The notes beneath the pieces were generated by a model. That model saw only the letters and a list, made by a program, of their open reading frames with translations. It made no database searches and was not told where the DNA came from. Positions 44,409-52,819 of a stretch of DNA of 64,000 nt are shown here, one piece after another. Positions within the stretch are counted from its first letter, which is position 1; every line of letters begins with the position of its first letter. The translations under genes and the position numbers were made by a program. This DNA comes from an uncultured Bradyrhizobium sp. (GTDB taxonomy: Bacteria > Pseudomonadota > Alphaproteobacteria > Rhizobiales > Xanthobacteraceae), in NCBI RefSeq assembly GCF_947648125.1, contig NZ_CANSMR010000009.1:124001-188000 (forward strand), written 5' to 3'.

Positions 44409-45623
44409 ATGACCACCAAGGCCGACCGCGCGGTCAACCGCACCGGCGTCTATCTCGCCGTGCTGCAGCTAGTCTTCACGCTGGGCTGGACCACCTATCT
44501 GATCTATCTGCCCAAGCTGTGTGCCGATGTCGGCATCGCGCCGTCAACCGTCATCCTGATCCTGATGATGGACCAGGGCATCTTCACCATTACCGATACC
44601 GCGATGGGCATGGCCGCCGACAGGATTGCGAGCCTGGTCGGCCGTCTCGGCCTGTTCGTCGGCGTTCTCGCCGCGATCTCCTGCGCCGCCTTCGTCGCGC
44701 TGCCCTATGTGGCCGGCACCGGGCCGGGTGCGAAATTCTGGCTGATCGCGTTGATCGTGATCTGGGCTGTCACATCGTCGGCCTTGCGCGCGCCGCCGCT
44801 GACGCTGCTCGGCAAGTATCGCGCGCAACCCTCGGTGCCGTTCCTCGCTGCGCTGGCGATGCTGGGCTACGGCATCGCGGGCGCGGTCTCGCCCTATCTC
44901 GCCGTCGTGCTGCGCGATCACGACGCGCGGCTGCCGTTCGTGCTGTCGGGCGCTGTGCTGCTGCTGACGGCGCTCGCGTTCTCAGGGATCGAGCGCCGCG
45001 TCGCCGAGGAGGCGCAGCCGGAGCGGCTCGCACCACCGGCCAAGCGGCTCGGAGCGGTGCCGATGTTCCTGATCGCGTCGATGGTGCTGCTCTCGCTCGG
45101 CTATCAGCTGCACTTCAACATCAACAGCGCCCCGTTCTATTTGCGCTTTGCCAAATCAGATGAGTTGCAATGGCTGATGCCGGTGTTCTGGATCGGCTTC
45201 AACATCGCGATGTTTCCGGCGAGCATTGTCGTCAAGCATCGCGGCGGCCTGATCGTGATGGGCGCGGCGGGATTGCTCGGCGCATTCGCCATCGTCGCCG
45301 CGGAGGTTGCGGGCAGCCTCAACGTCCTGATCGTGGCGCAGTTCATGGCGGGAGCGGCGTGGGGCTGCATGCTGATGAGCGCGGTGTCCGCAGCTCTTGC
45401 GATCGGGGAGACCGGCGCGGAGGGCAAGGTCACGGGCCTCGTGTTCTCGGCGCTGGCGCTCGCGACCTTTGCGCGGATGGCGGCGGTCGCGGGCGGCCTG
45501 CAGAAGATACCGGACTATGCGCCGCTGGTGCACTGGGCGCCGGTCGCCTGCTGGTCGGTCGCCGGCGCCGGTCTGCTGGTGATCGCCGCGTCGCGGCTGC
45601 AACGCGGGGTGAAGAGCACCTAG
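44409..45623 (+). CDS. MFS transporter
   Basis: A 404-residue inner-membrane carrier with about 12 predicted helices in two halves, split by a polar loop (about residues 193-215, RRVAEEAQPERLAPPAKRLG). The motif-A-like loop between helices 2 and 3 reads TDTAMGMAADRIASLVGRLG. It starts 26 nt after alkB and may be transcribed with it, but a functional link is not evident. Its stop codon overlaps the stop of the convergent ThDP-enzyme gene by three bases. Substrate unknown; a drug/metabolite exporter or an aromatic-acid carrier for the neighbouring hpa operon are both possible. Confidence 0.87.
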   Translation: MTTKADRAVNRTGVYLAVLQLVFTLGWTTYLIYLPKLCADVGIAPSTVILILMMDQGIFTITDTAMGMAADRIASLVGRLGLFVGVLAAISCAAFVALPYVAGTGPGAKFWLIALIVIWAVTSSALRAPPLTLLGKYRAQPSVPFLAALAMLGYGIAGAVSPYLAVVLRDHDARLPFVLSGAVLLLTALAFSGIERRVAEEAQPERLAPPAKRLGAVPMFLIASMVLLSLGYQLHFNINSAPFYLRFAKSDELQWLMPVFWIGFNIAMFPASIVVKHRGGLIVMGAAGLLGAFAIVAAEVAGSLNVLIVAQFMAGAAWGCMLMSAVSAALAIGETGAEGKVTGLVFSALALATFARMAAVAGGLQKIPDYAPLVHWAPVACWSVAGAGLLVIAASRLQRGVKST

Positions 45624-47248
45624 TTATTTCGCGCCGGATGGATGAAAGCCCAGGGGCTGACTTCCGAATCCGTAGGCACTTCCACCGAGATCACGTAGGG
45701 GCCGCCATCGGCGAGCGCCTTCTCCAGCACGGGCCGGAAATGATCGGGTGAGGTGACGCGCGCGGCACCGACACCGAAGGACTCCGCGAGCTTGACGAAG
45801 TCCGGATTGACCAGGTCGGAGGCGACGACGCGGCCGTCGAAGCGCTCGCGCTGGTCGCGGCGGACATTGCCATAGGCGTTGTTGTTGAACACCAGCGTCA
45901 CCACGCCGATCTTGAACTGCACGGCAGTGGCGAGCTCCTGCACGCCGAACATGAAGCCGCCGTCGCCGGTGATCGCAACCACCGGCTTGTTCGGATTGGC
46001 GACCTTGGCGCCAAGCGCGGTCGGGAAGCCCGAGCCGAGCGTGCCCTGATAGCCCGAGGTGACGAAGGTGCGCGGTTCGTAGATCGGAAAACCGTACCAG
46101 GAGGCGAAGCCGACCTGCGACAGCTCATCGGTGACGATGGCGTTCGCCGGCAGCACCTCGCGCAGGATCTTCAAATAGGCCATCTGCGGCTGGATGCGCC
46201 GGATCTCCAGCTCGGTGGCCGCGGTCGCCTCGCGGATCGCGGTGCGGCGGCCCGAGGTCTTGCTATAGCCGGCCTTGCGGACGGCCGCGACGAGATCGGC
46301 GGTGCCGGCCTTGGCGTCCGCGATCACGCCGGCGTCGGCCGGCCAGCGGCGCAGCTCGACCGGATCGATGTCGATCCGCACGCATTTCAGTCCGGGCGGC
46401 TGATAAGGCCAGCGCGACATCGTCGGCAGCTCCATGCGAGTGCCGATGCCGATCATCAGGTCGGTCCTCGGCCATAGCTTGTAGGCCGCAGCCATCGTGA
46501 GCCCGAGCTCATGCGCGTTGGAGACGATGCCGCGGCCGCTGCGGAATGCGACCACCGGCGCGTCGATCATCTCGGCCAGCTCGAGGATCTCCTCGCCGGC
46601 CCCGATGGCGCCGCTGCCGACGAAGATCATCGGCGCCTTGCTGCCGGCGATCAGATCGGCGGCCGCCTCGATGCGGTCCGGATCGGGCTGCGGCGCCGGC
46701 AATGGATCGAACGGCTTGACGGGGGCAACCTGGGTGCGCTGGGTGAACACGTCCCAGGGCATCTCCAGCGAAGCCGGGCCGCGCCGGCCCGACAGCATCT
46801 CCTGGAATGCGCGCGACACCATCGCGGGCGCGTTGTCGGGATATTCGATCCGGTCAGCCCATTTCACGAAGGTGCGCAGCGTCGCAAGCTGGTCCGGCAT
46901 CTCGTGCAAATGGCCGCGGCCCTTGCCGAGGAATTGCGTCGGCACCTGGCCGGTCAGGCATAGCACCGGCTCGTTGCAGCCGAATGCGGTCAGCAGCGCC
47001 GCCGAGGCGTTGAGCACGCCGGGGCCGGGCACCACGCTGAACACGCCGGGCTTGCCAGAGGACCGGGCATAGCCGAACGCCATGTAGCCGCAGGCCTGCT
47101 CATGCCGGGCGCCGATCACCTTGAGCTGCGCCTGGTGGAACGCATCGAACAGGCCATAGATCTGCGCGCCGGGCAGGCCGAACACGGTGTCGACGCCGTG
47201 GGCGACGAGGCCGTTGACGATCGCTTCGCCGCCGGATGTTGAGGTCAT
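45620..47248 (-). CDS. Thiamine-diphosphate-dependent enzyme (acetolactate synthase-like) at the end of the hpa operon
   Basis: A 542-residue ThDP enzyme with the three domains of the acetohydroxyacid synthase/pyruvate oxidase/decarboxylase family. The catalytic Glu50 lies in IGARHEQACGYMAFGYAR, and the cofactor motif GDGGFMFGVQ...VFNNNAYGN spans about residues 428-461. No regulatory subunit gene (ilvN) is nearby, so it is unlikely to be the biosynthetic acetolactate synthase. The FAH-type gene ends 24 nt upstream, so it is probably the last gene of the hpa operon. The reaction might involve an arylpyruvate or the pathway products pyruvate and succinic semialdehyde; this is a guess. Start ATG 47248; GTG 47260 is possible. 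Confidence 0.88.
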   Translation of the reverse strand: MTSTSGGEAIVNGLVAHGVDTVFGLPGAQIYGLFDAFHQAQLKVIGARHEQACGYMAFGYARSSGKPGVFSVVPGPGVLNASAALLTAFGCNEPVLCLTGQVPTQFLGKGRGHLHEMPDQLATLRTFVKWADRIEYPDNAPAMVSRAFQEMLSGRRGPASLEMPWDVFTQRTQVAPVKPFDPLPAPQPDPDRIEAAADLIAGSKAPMIFVGSGAIGAGEEILELAEMIDAPVVAFRSGRGIVSNAHELGLTMAAAYKLWPRTDLMIGIGTRMELPTMSRWPYQPPGLKCVRIDIDPVELRRWPADAGVIADAKAGTADLVAAVRKAGYSKTSGRRTAIREATAATELEIRRIQPQMAYLKILREVLPANAIVTDELSQVGFASWYGFPIYEPRTFVTSGYQGTLGSGFPTALGAKVANPNKPVVAITGDGGFMFGVQELATAVQFKIGVVTLVFNNNAYGNVRRDQRERFDGRVVASDLVNPDFVKLAESFGVGAARVTSPDHFRPVLEKALADGGPYVISVEVPTDSEVSPWAFIHPARNN

Positions 47249-47272
47249 GGCACTGTCCACTTGCTTGCGGGG

Positions 47273-48145
47273 TTAGCTGGCTTCGTCGACGACGCCGTTG
47301 CGCAGGATACCGACGCCTTCGGCCTCGACCTCGACGACATCGCCGGGCTTCAGATAGCGCGGCGGATCGAACCGCGCTCCTGCGCCGGTAGGCGTCCCCG
47401 TGACGATGATGTCGCCGGGAACCAGCGTCGTGAAGGTCGAGATGTAGTTGATGAGGTAGCGAAAGCCGAAGATCAAGCGCGAGGTGCGGTCGTCTTGCCT
47501 GACTTCGCCGTTGACTCGCGTGGTCAGCCGGATGTCGGCGATCTGCGCCTCGCCGGTGTAAGGCACGATCCACGGGCCGAGACTGCCGGTGGAATCGAAG
47601 TTCTTGCCCTGGGTGACATTGAATTTGGCATGGCGCACCCAGTCGCGGATGGTGCCTTCATTGCAGAGCGTGATCGCGGCGATGTGATCGAGCGCAGCGC
47701 TCTCGGGGATATGCCGGCCGGCCTTGCCGATCACCAGCACCAGCTCGCCCTCATAGTCGAGCTGCGGCGAGACGCGCGGCCGCACCACCGGCGTGTTGTG
47801 ACCCACAAAGGAGCGCGGCACCCGCAGGAACATGCTCGGATATTTCGGCGCGTCCGAGCCGTCCTTGTACTCGGCATTGCGGTCGGGATAGTTGACGCCG
47901 ATGCAGATGATCTTGTCCGGCGCCGGGATCGGTGGTTGCCAGGTGACCGCATCAAGCGCGACGTCGGGCGCGCGCTTGGCAGCGTCCTCAACGAGGTTGG
48001 TCAGCGCGCCGGCGGCGATCGCCTCGCGCAGCGTCGGATAGTCCTTGGCGAAGCGTGAGGAGAGGTCGACGATGCCGGTGTCGGTGACGGTGCCATATTT
48101 CGTGGCGCCGTTGGCGGAATAGGTGGCGAGGCGAGGAGAAGGCAT
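47273..48145 (-). CDS. Fumarylacetoacetate hydrolase-type protein, probable HpaG-like decarboxylase/isomerase
   Basis: A 290-residue FAH-family enzyme. The metal-binding Glu pair is in LDYEGELVLVIGKAGRHI, and other family marks are IICIGVNYPDRNAEY and PGDIIVTGTPTGAGA. In the homoprotocatechuate pathway the FAH-fold HpaG (HpcE) decarboxylates 5-oxo-pent-3-ene-1,2,5-tricarboxylate and isomerises the product. E. coli HpaG has two fused FAH modules; here there is one. Position between hpaD and the ThDP gene supports the role. The gap to hpaD holds a family A repeat. Start ATG 48145 or 48157; neither has a good ribosome site. Confidence 0.83.
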   Translation of the reverse strand: MPSPRLATYSANGATKYGTVTDTGIVDLSSRFAKDYPTLREAIAAGALTNLVEDAAKRAPDVALDAVTWQPPIPAPDKIICIGVNYPDRNAEYKDGSDAPKYPSMFLRVPRSFVGHNTPVVRPRVSPQLDYEGELVLVIGKAGRHIPESAALDHIAAITLCNEGTIRDWVRHAKFNVTQGKNFDSTGSLGPWIVPYTGEAQIADIRLTTRVNGEVRQDDRTSRLIFGFRYLINYISTFTTLVPGDIIVTGTPTGAGARFDPPRYLKPGDVVEVEAEGVGILRNGVVDEAS

Positions 48146-48163
48146 TAGCAGTCCCATAATTGG

Positions 48164-48283
48164 TGTCGTCCCTGCGAAAGCAGGGACCCATAACCACAGG
48201 CTTCACATTCGGGCACGCTGGGCGACGATCTTATCCAAAACACGGGCCGGTGGTTATGGGTCCCGGCTTTCGCCGGGACGACG
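48164..48283. repeat. Family A intergenic repeat, copy 7, inside the hpa operon
   Basis: TGTCGTCCCTGCGAAAGCAG then GGACCCATAACCAC; right arm GGTGGTTATGGGTCCCGG then CTTTCGCCGGGACGACG. It separates hpaD from the FAH-type gene, which are on one strand. Confidence 0.85.
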
Positions 48284-48301
48284 TGTGGAGGGAGGCGTGC
48301 A

Positions 48302-49285
48302 CTAGTCCGCAACGAGCACGTCGGCGACGAAGCGCGGCTCGCGCACCGCCTGGCCCGCGAAGGTCGAACCTTCCTCGAACCAGGAGCGCGGCGCCGGTGC
48401 GCCCCACAGCGTCTGGCGGCGCGGATCGCGCAGCGACCAGCGCAACGGCTCATGGTCGTGATCGCCGGTGAAATAGTCGCTGGTGTAGAGCTCGATGCGA
48501 TGGCCGTCGGGATCGCGGATGTAGAGGAAGAAGGCGTTCGAGATGCCGTGCCGGCCCGGGCCGCGCTCGATGTTCGCGAGGAAGCCGGAGGAGGCCATCA
48601 CGTCGCAGAGATGTACGATGTTCATCGCGGTCGGCACCCAATAGGCGATGTGGTGCAGGCGCGGGCCACGGCCGTTGGTGATGGCGAAGTCGTGGACATT
48701 GCCCTTGCGGTGCATCCAGGCGGCGGCGATGCGGCCGTTGTCGCCGTCCTCCTCGGCATATTCGGTGAGCCGGAAACCGAGCCGGGCGTAGAAGTCGACG
48801 GTGTCCTGCACCTCGGCGGCGAACACATTGAAATGGTCGAGCCGCTGCGGATGGCAGCCCTTGTAGAGATCGTAGCGCCGCAAGAGATGCGGGCGCTTCT
48901 CCATCGTGGCGTAGAGCTCGATCTGGAAGCCGAACGGATCGGTGAATTGCAGCGTGCGGCCCTGGAACGGCTGGTCGACGAATGCGTAGGCGATGCCGTT
49001 CTCGGAGAAGAAGGCGGCCGCCTTGTCGAGGTCGCCGTCATTGCCGACCTTGAAGCCGAGGCGGTTGCAGGCGGCCTTCGCTGCCTTGCGCAGCACCACC
49101 GAGTGATGCTGGTGCTCCTCGCTGGCGCGCAGATACACCGATTTGTCGTCGCGGTCCTCGATATGGAGGCCGACGGTCTTCTCGTAGAAGGCGGCGCTCT
49201 TCTCCAGGTCCGTGACGTCGAGCACGGCATGGCTGCAGCGGATGATGTTGAACGGCGGATCGAAGACGTGTGTCGGCACTGGCAT
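48302..49285 (-). CDS. hpaD: 3,4-dihydroxyphenylacetate 2,3-dioxygenase (extradiol, VOC type)
   Basis: A 327-residue type I extradiol dioxygenase with two glyoxalase-like halves. The catalytic C-terminal half carries the metal triad: His151 (RLDHFNVF), His212 (RLHHIAYW) and Glu264 (HRIELYTSDYF). The spacing matches the Fe/Mn homoprotocatechuate dioxygenases of Brevibacterium and Arthrobacter, and the long tail after residue 270 is also typical. Note that E. coli HpaD belongs to a different (LigB-type) family, so this is the Gram-positive-like alternative. It opens the ring of homoprotocatechuate. ATG 49285 follows GAGGGA. Family B repeat lies between it and hpaE. Confidence 0.9.
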   Translation of the reverse strand: MPVPTHVFDPPFNIIRCSHAVLDVTDLEKSAAFYEKTVGLHIEDRDDKSVYLRASEEHQHHSVVLRKAAKAACNRLGFKVGNDGDLDKAAAFFSENGIAYAFVDQPFQGRTLQFTDPFGFQIELYATMEKRPHLLRRYDLYKGCHPQRLDHFNVFAAEVQDTVDFYARLGFRLTEYAEEDGDNGRIAAAWMHRKGNVHDFAITNGRGPRLHHIAYWVPTAMNIVHLCDVMASSGFLANIERGPGRHGISNAFFLYIRDPDGHRIELYTSDYFTGDHDHEPLRWSLRDPRRQTLWGAPAPRSWFEEGSTFAGQAVREPRFVADVLVAD

Positions 49286-49307
49286 GGCGTGTTCCCTCAA
49301 TTTTATC

Positions 49308-49383
49308 CGTCATTCCGGGGCGATGCGTAGCATCGAACCCGGAACCTCGAGGTTCCGGGTTCGCTTCGCGCCCCGGAACGACG
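49308..49383. repeat. Family B intergenic repeat, copy 3, inside the hpa operon
   Basis: CGTCATTCCGGGGCGATG and GCGCCCCGGAACGACG form the outer arms, with GGAACCTCGAGGTTCC as a perfect inner palindrome. It lies between hpaE and hpaD on the same transcript. Confidence 0.85.
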
Positions 49384-49386
49384 GGT

Positions 49387-50931
49387 TCAAATTCCCAGTT
49401 TCTGAATCTTGTGCGTCCCGCGCGCGAGCGAGACGTGCTTGGTTTCCATGTAGAAGTCGAACGAGTAGTCGCCGCCGTCGCGGCCGATGCCGGACGCTTT
49501 CATGCCGCCGAACGGGGTCGGCAGATGGCGGACGTTTTCCGAGTTGAGCCAGATCATGCCGGCTTCGAGCGCGTCCGCGACACGCAGCGCACGGCCCACG
49601 TCGCCGGTCCAGACATAGCCGGCAAGGCCGTACTGCACGCCGTTGGCGATCTCGATGGCGTCAGCCTCGTCGCGGAACGGGATCACGGTCAGGAACGGAC
49701 CGAACACCTCCTGCTGGGCGACGCGCATCTTGGCATTGGCGCCGGTGACGAGGGTTGGCTGCACATAGTGCCCGCCGCCCGGACCGTCATGCGGCTTGCC
49801 GCCGACCGCGATCGTCGCGCCGTCCTGCTTGGCGACGTCGAAATAGCTGCACACTTTGGCGAAGTGCCGTTCGTGGATCAGCGGCCCGATCTCCGTCGCC
49901 GGATCGAGGGGGTGACCGACCTTGAGTGCCTTCACGCGCGCGGTCAGCTTCTCGATGAATTTTTCGGCGATGCTCTCCTGGACCAGGAGGCGGCTCGACG
50001 AGGTGCAGCGCTCGCCGTTGAGCGAGTAGATCATGAACACGACGGCATCGAGCGCACGGTCGAGATCGGCATCGTCGAACACGATCACCGGGTTCTTGCC
50101 GCCGAGCTCGAAATGCACCCGCTTCAGGGTCGGTGCACCCTGCGCCATGATTGCCGAGCCCGTCGTGCTCTCGCCGACGAAGCCGATCGCCTTGATCGCG
50201 GGGTGTTCGGTCAGGGCCTTGCCGGCGTCCTCGCCGAAGCCGTGCACGGTGTTGAACACGCCGTCGGGCAGACCGGCCTGCTTGGCCAGCTTGACCAGCA
50301 GGTCGGCGGTCACCGGCGACCACTCGGCCGGCTTGTGCACGACCGTGCAGCCCGCGGCCAGCGCCGGCGCGATCTTCCAGGTCGACAGCATGAACGGCGT
50401 GTTCCACGGCGTGATCACGCCGACCGGGCCGATCGGCACGCGGGTCGAGATGTTCCAGTGCTCGTCCGAGGGCGTGTTGAGGCCGTCGCGGGCCTCGCCG
50501 CATTTGTCGGCGAAGAAGCGGAAATTCTCGGCGGCGCGGATCGCGGCCTTGGCCATGAAGCGGTGCGCCTGGCCGGTATCGATGCATTCGAGCACGGCGA
50601 TGTCGTCGGCGCGCTCCTCGATCGCGTCCGCCACGCGGTGCAGCAGCTTGCGCCGCTGCGCCGCCGGCATGTCGCGCCAGGCCTTGAAGGCCTTGGACGC
50701 GGCGGTTGCGGCCCGGTCGATATCCTCGGCGTTGCCGCGCGCGACAGTCGCCAGCACGGTGCCGTCGATCGGCGATTTCGTCTCGAAGGTCTGGCCGGAG
50801 GCCGCCGGCACGACCTTGCCGTCGATCACGTGGCCGATGCCTTCGGCTTTCAACTTCGCGAGCAGTGGACCGGCGCGATCGCGGTTGGCCTGGAACACGT
50901 CGGCTGTGGATTTCGGGGTGGCTTTATCCAT
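49387..50931 (-). CDS. hpaE: 5-carboxymethyl-2-hydroxymuconate semialdehyde dehydrogenase
   Basis: A 514-residue aldehyde dehydrogenase. The general base Glu275 is in HFELGGKNPVIVF and the nucleophile Cys309 is in NGERCTSSSRLLV; the cofactor loop reads GFVGESTTG. The HpaE type is indicated by FGGMKASGIGRDGGDYSFDFY near the end and, above all, by position. It oxidises the ring-cleavage aldehyde to 5-carboxymethyl-2-hydroxymuconate with NAD. It starts 8 nt inside the end of hpaF, so the two are coupled. About 25 residues at the N-terminus precede the usual start of the family. Confidence 0.92.
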   Translation of the reverse strand: MDKATPKSTADVFQANRDRAGPLLAKLKAEGIGHVIDGKVVPAASGQTFETKSPIDGTVLATVARGNAEDIDRAATAASKAFKAWRDMPAAQRRKLLHRVADAIEERADDIAVLECIDTGQAHRFMAKAAIRAAENFRFFADKCGEARDGLNTPSDEHWNISTRVPIGPVGVITPWNTPFMLSTWKIAPALAAGCTVVHKPAEWSPVTADLLVKLAKQAGLPDGVFNTVHGFGEDAGKALTEHPAIKAIGFVGESTTGSAIMAQGAPTLKRVHFELGGKNPVIVFDDADLDRALDAVVFMIYSLNGERCTSSSRLLVQESIAEKFIEKLTARVKALKVGHPLDPATEIGPLIHERHFAKVCSYFDVAKQDGATIAVGGKPHDGPGGGHYVQPTLVTGANAKMRVAQQEVFGPFLTVIPFRDEADAIEIANGVQYGLAGYVWTGDVGRALRVADALEAGMIWLNSENVRHLPTPFGGMKASGIGRDGGDYSFDFYMETKHVSLARGTHKIQKLGI

Positions 50932-51322
50932 TGACCGTCTCCACCTTCAGTGCGTCGTGGATGTTGTTGCGTTTCCAGCTCGTTTCCTTGTCGTTGATCT
51001 GCATGTCGAACGACAGAGCGAACTTGCTGTTGGCGAATACCGGATCGAGATGGGCCGACAGCGCCTTGAAGATGTGCTCGCCGGCCTTCTTGCGGGTGGC
51101 GAGGTCGCGGCCTTCGCCGAGACGGAGCACCATGTCGAGGAAGCCGTAATTCTTGCGGCCGTCGGCGATCGCGTAGTGCTCGCATCTGATGGCGCGGACC
51201 CGGATGCCGCCGAGCGGGAAGATGCCGGTCTCGACCGCGGCCTTGCGGACCAGTTCGACGGTCGCACCCATGTCGACGAGGCCGTCGAGATTGGCGGAGT
51301 ATTCAAGCGTGAAATGCGGCAT
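50924..51322 (-). CDS. hpaF: 5-carboxymethyl-2-hydroxymuconate delta-isomerase
   Basis: A 132-residue protein of the tautomerase (MIF-like) superfamily. The N-terminal Pro2, which is the catalytic base after Met removal, is present (MPHFTLEYSANL). The TGIFPLGGIRVRAIR stretch (about residues 32-46) and LSFDMQINDKETSWKRNNIH near the end match E. coli HpaF/CHMI along the whole length. It isomerises 5-carboxymethyl-2-hydroxymuconate. AGGAGAG precedes the ATG. hpaE overlaps by 8 nt, and hpaH ends 21 nt upstream. Confidence 0.95.
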   Translation of the reverse strand: MPHFTLEYSANLDGLVDMGATVELVRKAAVETGIFPLGGIRVRAIRCEHYAIADGRKNYGFLDMVLRLGEGRDLATRKKAGEHIFKALSAHLDPVFANSKFALSFDMQINDKETSWKRNNIHDALKVETVNG

Positions 51323-51343
51323 GCAGCTCTCCTGCTGAGTGCG

Positions 51344-52150
51344 TCAGGCGAAGTAGCAGCTCACGGAACCGTAAGGTCCGTAGTCGGCCTGGATGGTGTC
51401 GCCCTTGCGGGTCTCGATCGGGCGGATGAAGGAGCCTGCCAGCACGATCTGTCCGGCCTCCAGCGCCAGCCCGTTCGGGGCGATCTTGTTGGCGAGCCAC
51501 GCCACCGCGGTCGCCGGATGATTCAACACGCCGGCGGCGAGACCGGTTTCCTCCAGCTGGCCGTTGCGGAAGCACAGCGCGCCGATCCAGCGCAGGTCGG
51601 CTTCGAGCGGGCGGATCGGCCGGCCGCCGAGCACGATGCCGGCATTGGCGGCGTTGTCGGCGATGGTGTCGAAGATCTTGCGCGTCGCCTTGGTCTCGGG
51701 GTCGACGCGCTCGACCCTGGTATCCAGAATCTCCAGCGCCGGCACCACGAAGTCGGTGGCGTTGAGCACGTCGAACAGCGTGCAGTTCGGCCCTGCGAGG
51801 CGATGCTTCATCACGAAGGCGAGCTCGGCCTCGACGCGGGTTGCGATGAAGCGGTCGGTCGGCACCAGCCCGCCATCGGCAAAGAACATGTCGTCGAGCA
51901 GGATGCCGGAATCCGGCTCGTCGATATTGAGCGCGCTCTGCATCGCCTTCGAGGTCAGGCCGATCTTGTGGCCCTTGACGACGCGGCCCTGCGCCACCTT
52001 CATCTCGACCCAGGCCTTCTGAATCGCGTAAGCGTCTTCGAGGGTAATGCGGGGGTATTCCAGCGAGAGCTGGCGGATTTGCTTGCGGGTCTTTTCCGCA
52101 TTGTCGAGCCGCTCGGCGGCAGCGCGGATATCGTCCTTGGAGAGGGCCAT
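51344..52150 (-). CDS. hpaH: 2-oxo-hept-3-ene-1,7-dioate hydratase
   Basis: A 268-residue FAH-fold hydratase of the MhpD/HpaH type. It has AYAIQKAWVEMKVAQGRVVKGHKIGLTSK-type sequence (about residues 40-68), the metal-site region EAELAFVMKHRL with Glu, and the C-terminal GDTIQADYGPYGSVSCYF that is typical of HpaH. It adds water to 2-oxo-hept-3-ene-1,7-dioate, giving the substrate of the HpaI aldolase. It is the first gene of the minus-strand hpa operon, divergent from hpaR by 110 nt with a palindrome in between. Confidence 0.94.
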   Translation of the reverse strand: MALSKDDIRAAAERLDNAEKTRKQIRQLSLEYPRITLEDAYAIQKAWVEMKVAQGRVVKGHKIGLTSKAMQSALNIDEPDSGILLDDMFFADGGLVPTDRFIATRVEAELAFVMKHRLAGPNCTLFDVLNATDFVVPALEILDTRVERVDPETKATRKIFDTIADNAANAGIVLGGRPIRPLEADLRWIGALCFRNGQLEETGLAAGVLNHPATAVAWLANKIAPNGLALEAGQIVLAGSFIRPIETRKGDTIQADYGPYGSVSCYFA

Positions 52151-52183
52151 GCGTGCTACACAAAAGTGGATGTCGGGAGATGA

Positions 52184-52195
52184 TTAACATGTTAA
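52184..52195. promoter_or_regulatory. Perfect 12-bp palindrome, candidate HpaR operator
   Basis: TTAACATGTTAA lies in the 110-nt region between divergent hpaH and hpaR, 34 nt before the hpaH start. MarR-type repressors bind such AT-rich palindromes and often control both themselves and the divergent operon. Binding is inferred. Confidence 0.55.
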
Positions 52196-52260
52196 GTGAA
52201 TTCCCGCAAACTGAATCAGAGCATGTTGCAATGCAAAAGTTTGCCGTGGTGAATTGAGCG

Positions 52261-52794
52261 ATGGCGCGCAAAAATTCGAACGACATGCGGTCAGGGCAGG
52301 GCGACGATCCGTCTTCGCGACGGACCCCGATGCGCGAGTTCTCACGCTCGCTGCCGATGTCGCTGCTCCGTGCGCGCGAGGCGGTGATGCGGCAATTCCG
52401 TCCGTCGTTGCGCAATCACGGGCTGACCGAGCAGCAGTGGCGGATCCTGCGTGCGCTCACCGCGGTCGATGAGATCGAGGTCACCGAGCTCGCCCGCGTG
52501 GCGTTTCTGCTCGGCCCGAGCCTGTCGCGCATCCTGCGCGATCTCGACGCCCGCGCGTTGATCGAGCGCAAGGCGGCGGAGAATGACGGGCGGCGCGCGG
52601 TGGTCTCGATCTCCGCCAAGGGGTTGAAGCTGATCGAGGCGGTGGCGCCGACGTCGGAGGCGATCTACGCCGAGATCACACGACGATATGGCGCGCGCAA
52701 GCTTGCCGAGTTGCACGAAATGCTGGGCGCGCTGGAGGCAAGTCTCGCCGGCATGGGCTCGGCCGATGATGCCGAAGTCGAGGCCGACGAGTAG
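52261..52794 (+). CDS. hpaR: MarR-type regulator of homoprotocatechuate degradation
   Basis: A 177-residue winged-helix repressor. The core from about residue 30 matches HpaR: SLLRAREAVMRQFRPSLRNHGLTEQQWRILRAL, as two joined stretches, then LLGPSLSRILRDLDARALIERK (recognition helix and wing) and NDGRRAVVSISAKGLKL. HpaR represses the meta-cleavage operon until 4-hydroxyphenylacetate or homoprotocatechuate binds. An N-terminal extension of about 25 basic, polar residues and an acidic C-terminal tail are extra compared with E. coli HpaR. An internal ATG at 52330 would give the shorter form. Divergent position from hpaH strongly supports the call. Confidence 0.92.
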   Translation: MARKNSNDMRSGQGDDPSSRRTPMREFSRSLPMSLLRAREAVMRQFRPSLRNHGLTEQQWRILRALTAVDEIEVTELARVAFLLGPSLSRILRDLDARALIERKAAENDGRRAVVSISAKGLKLIEAVAPTSEAIYAEITRRYGARKLAELHEMLGALEASLAGMGSADDAEVEADE

Positions 52795-52819
52795 TCGCGA
52801 CGATGCGCGACCTTGCCGC

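Noticed and set aside
45620-47248. Biosynthetic acetolactate synthase large subunit (ilvB/ilvI)
   Set aside because: No ilvN/ilvH or ilvC follows, and it lies at the end of an aromatic catabolic operon.
50033-52183. Plus-strand frame of about 700 codons opposite hpaE, hpaF and hpaH
   Set aside because: It spans three clear minus-strand pathway genes and resembles no family; a codon-bias shadow.
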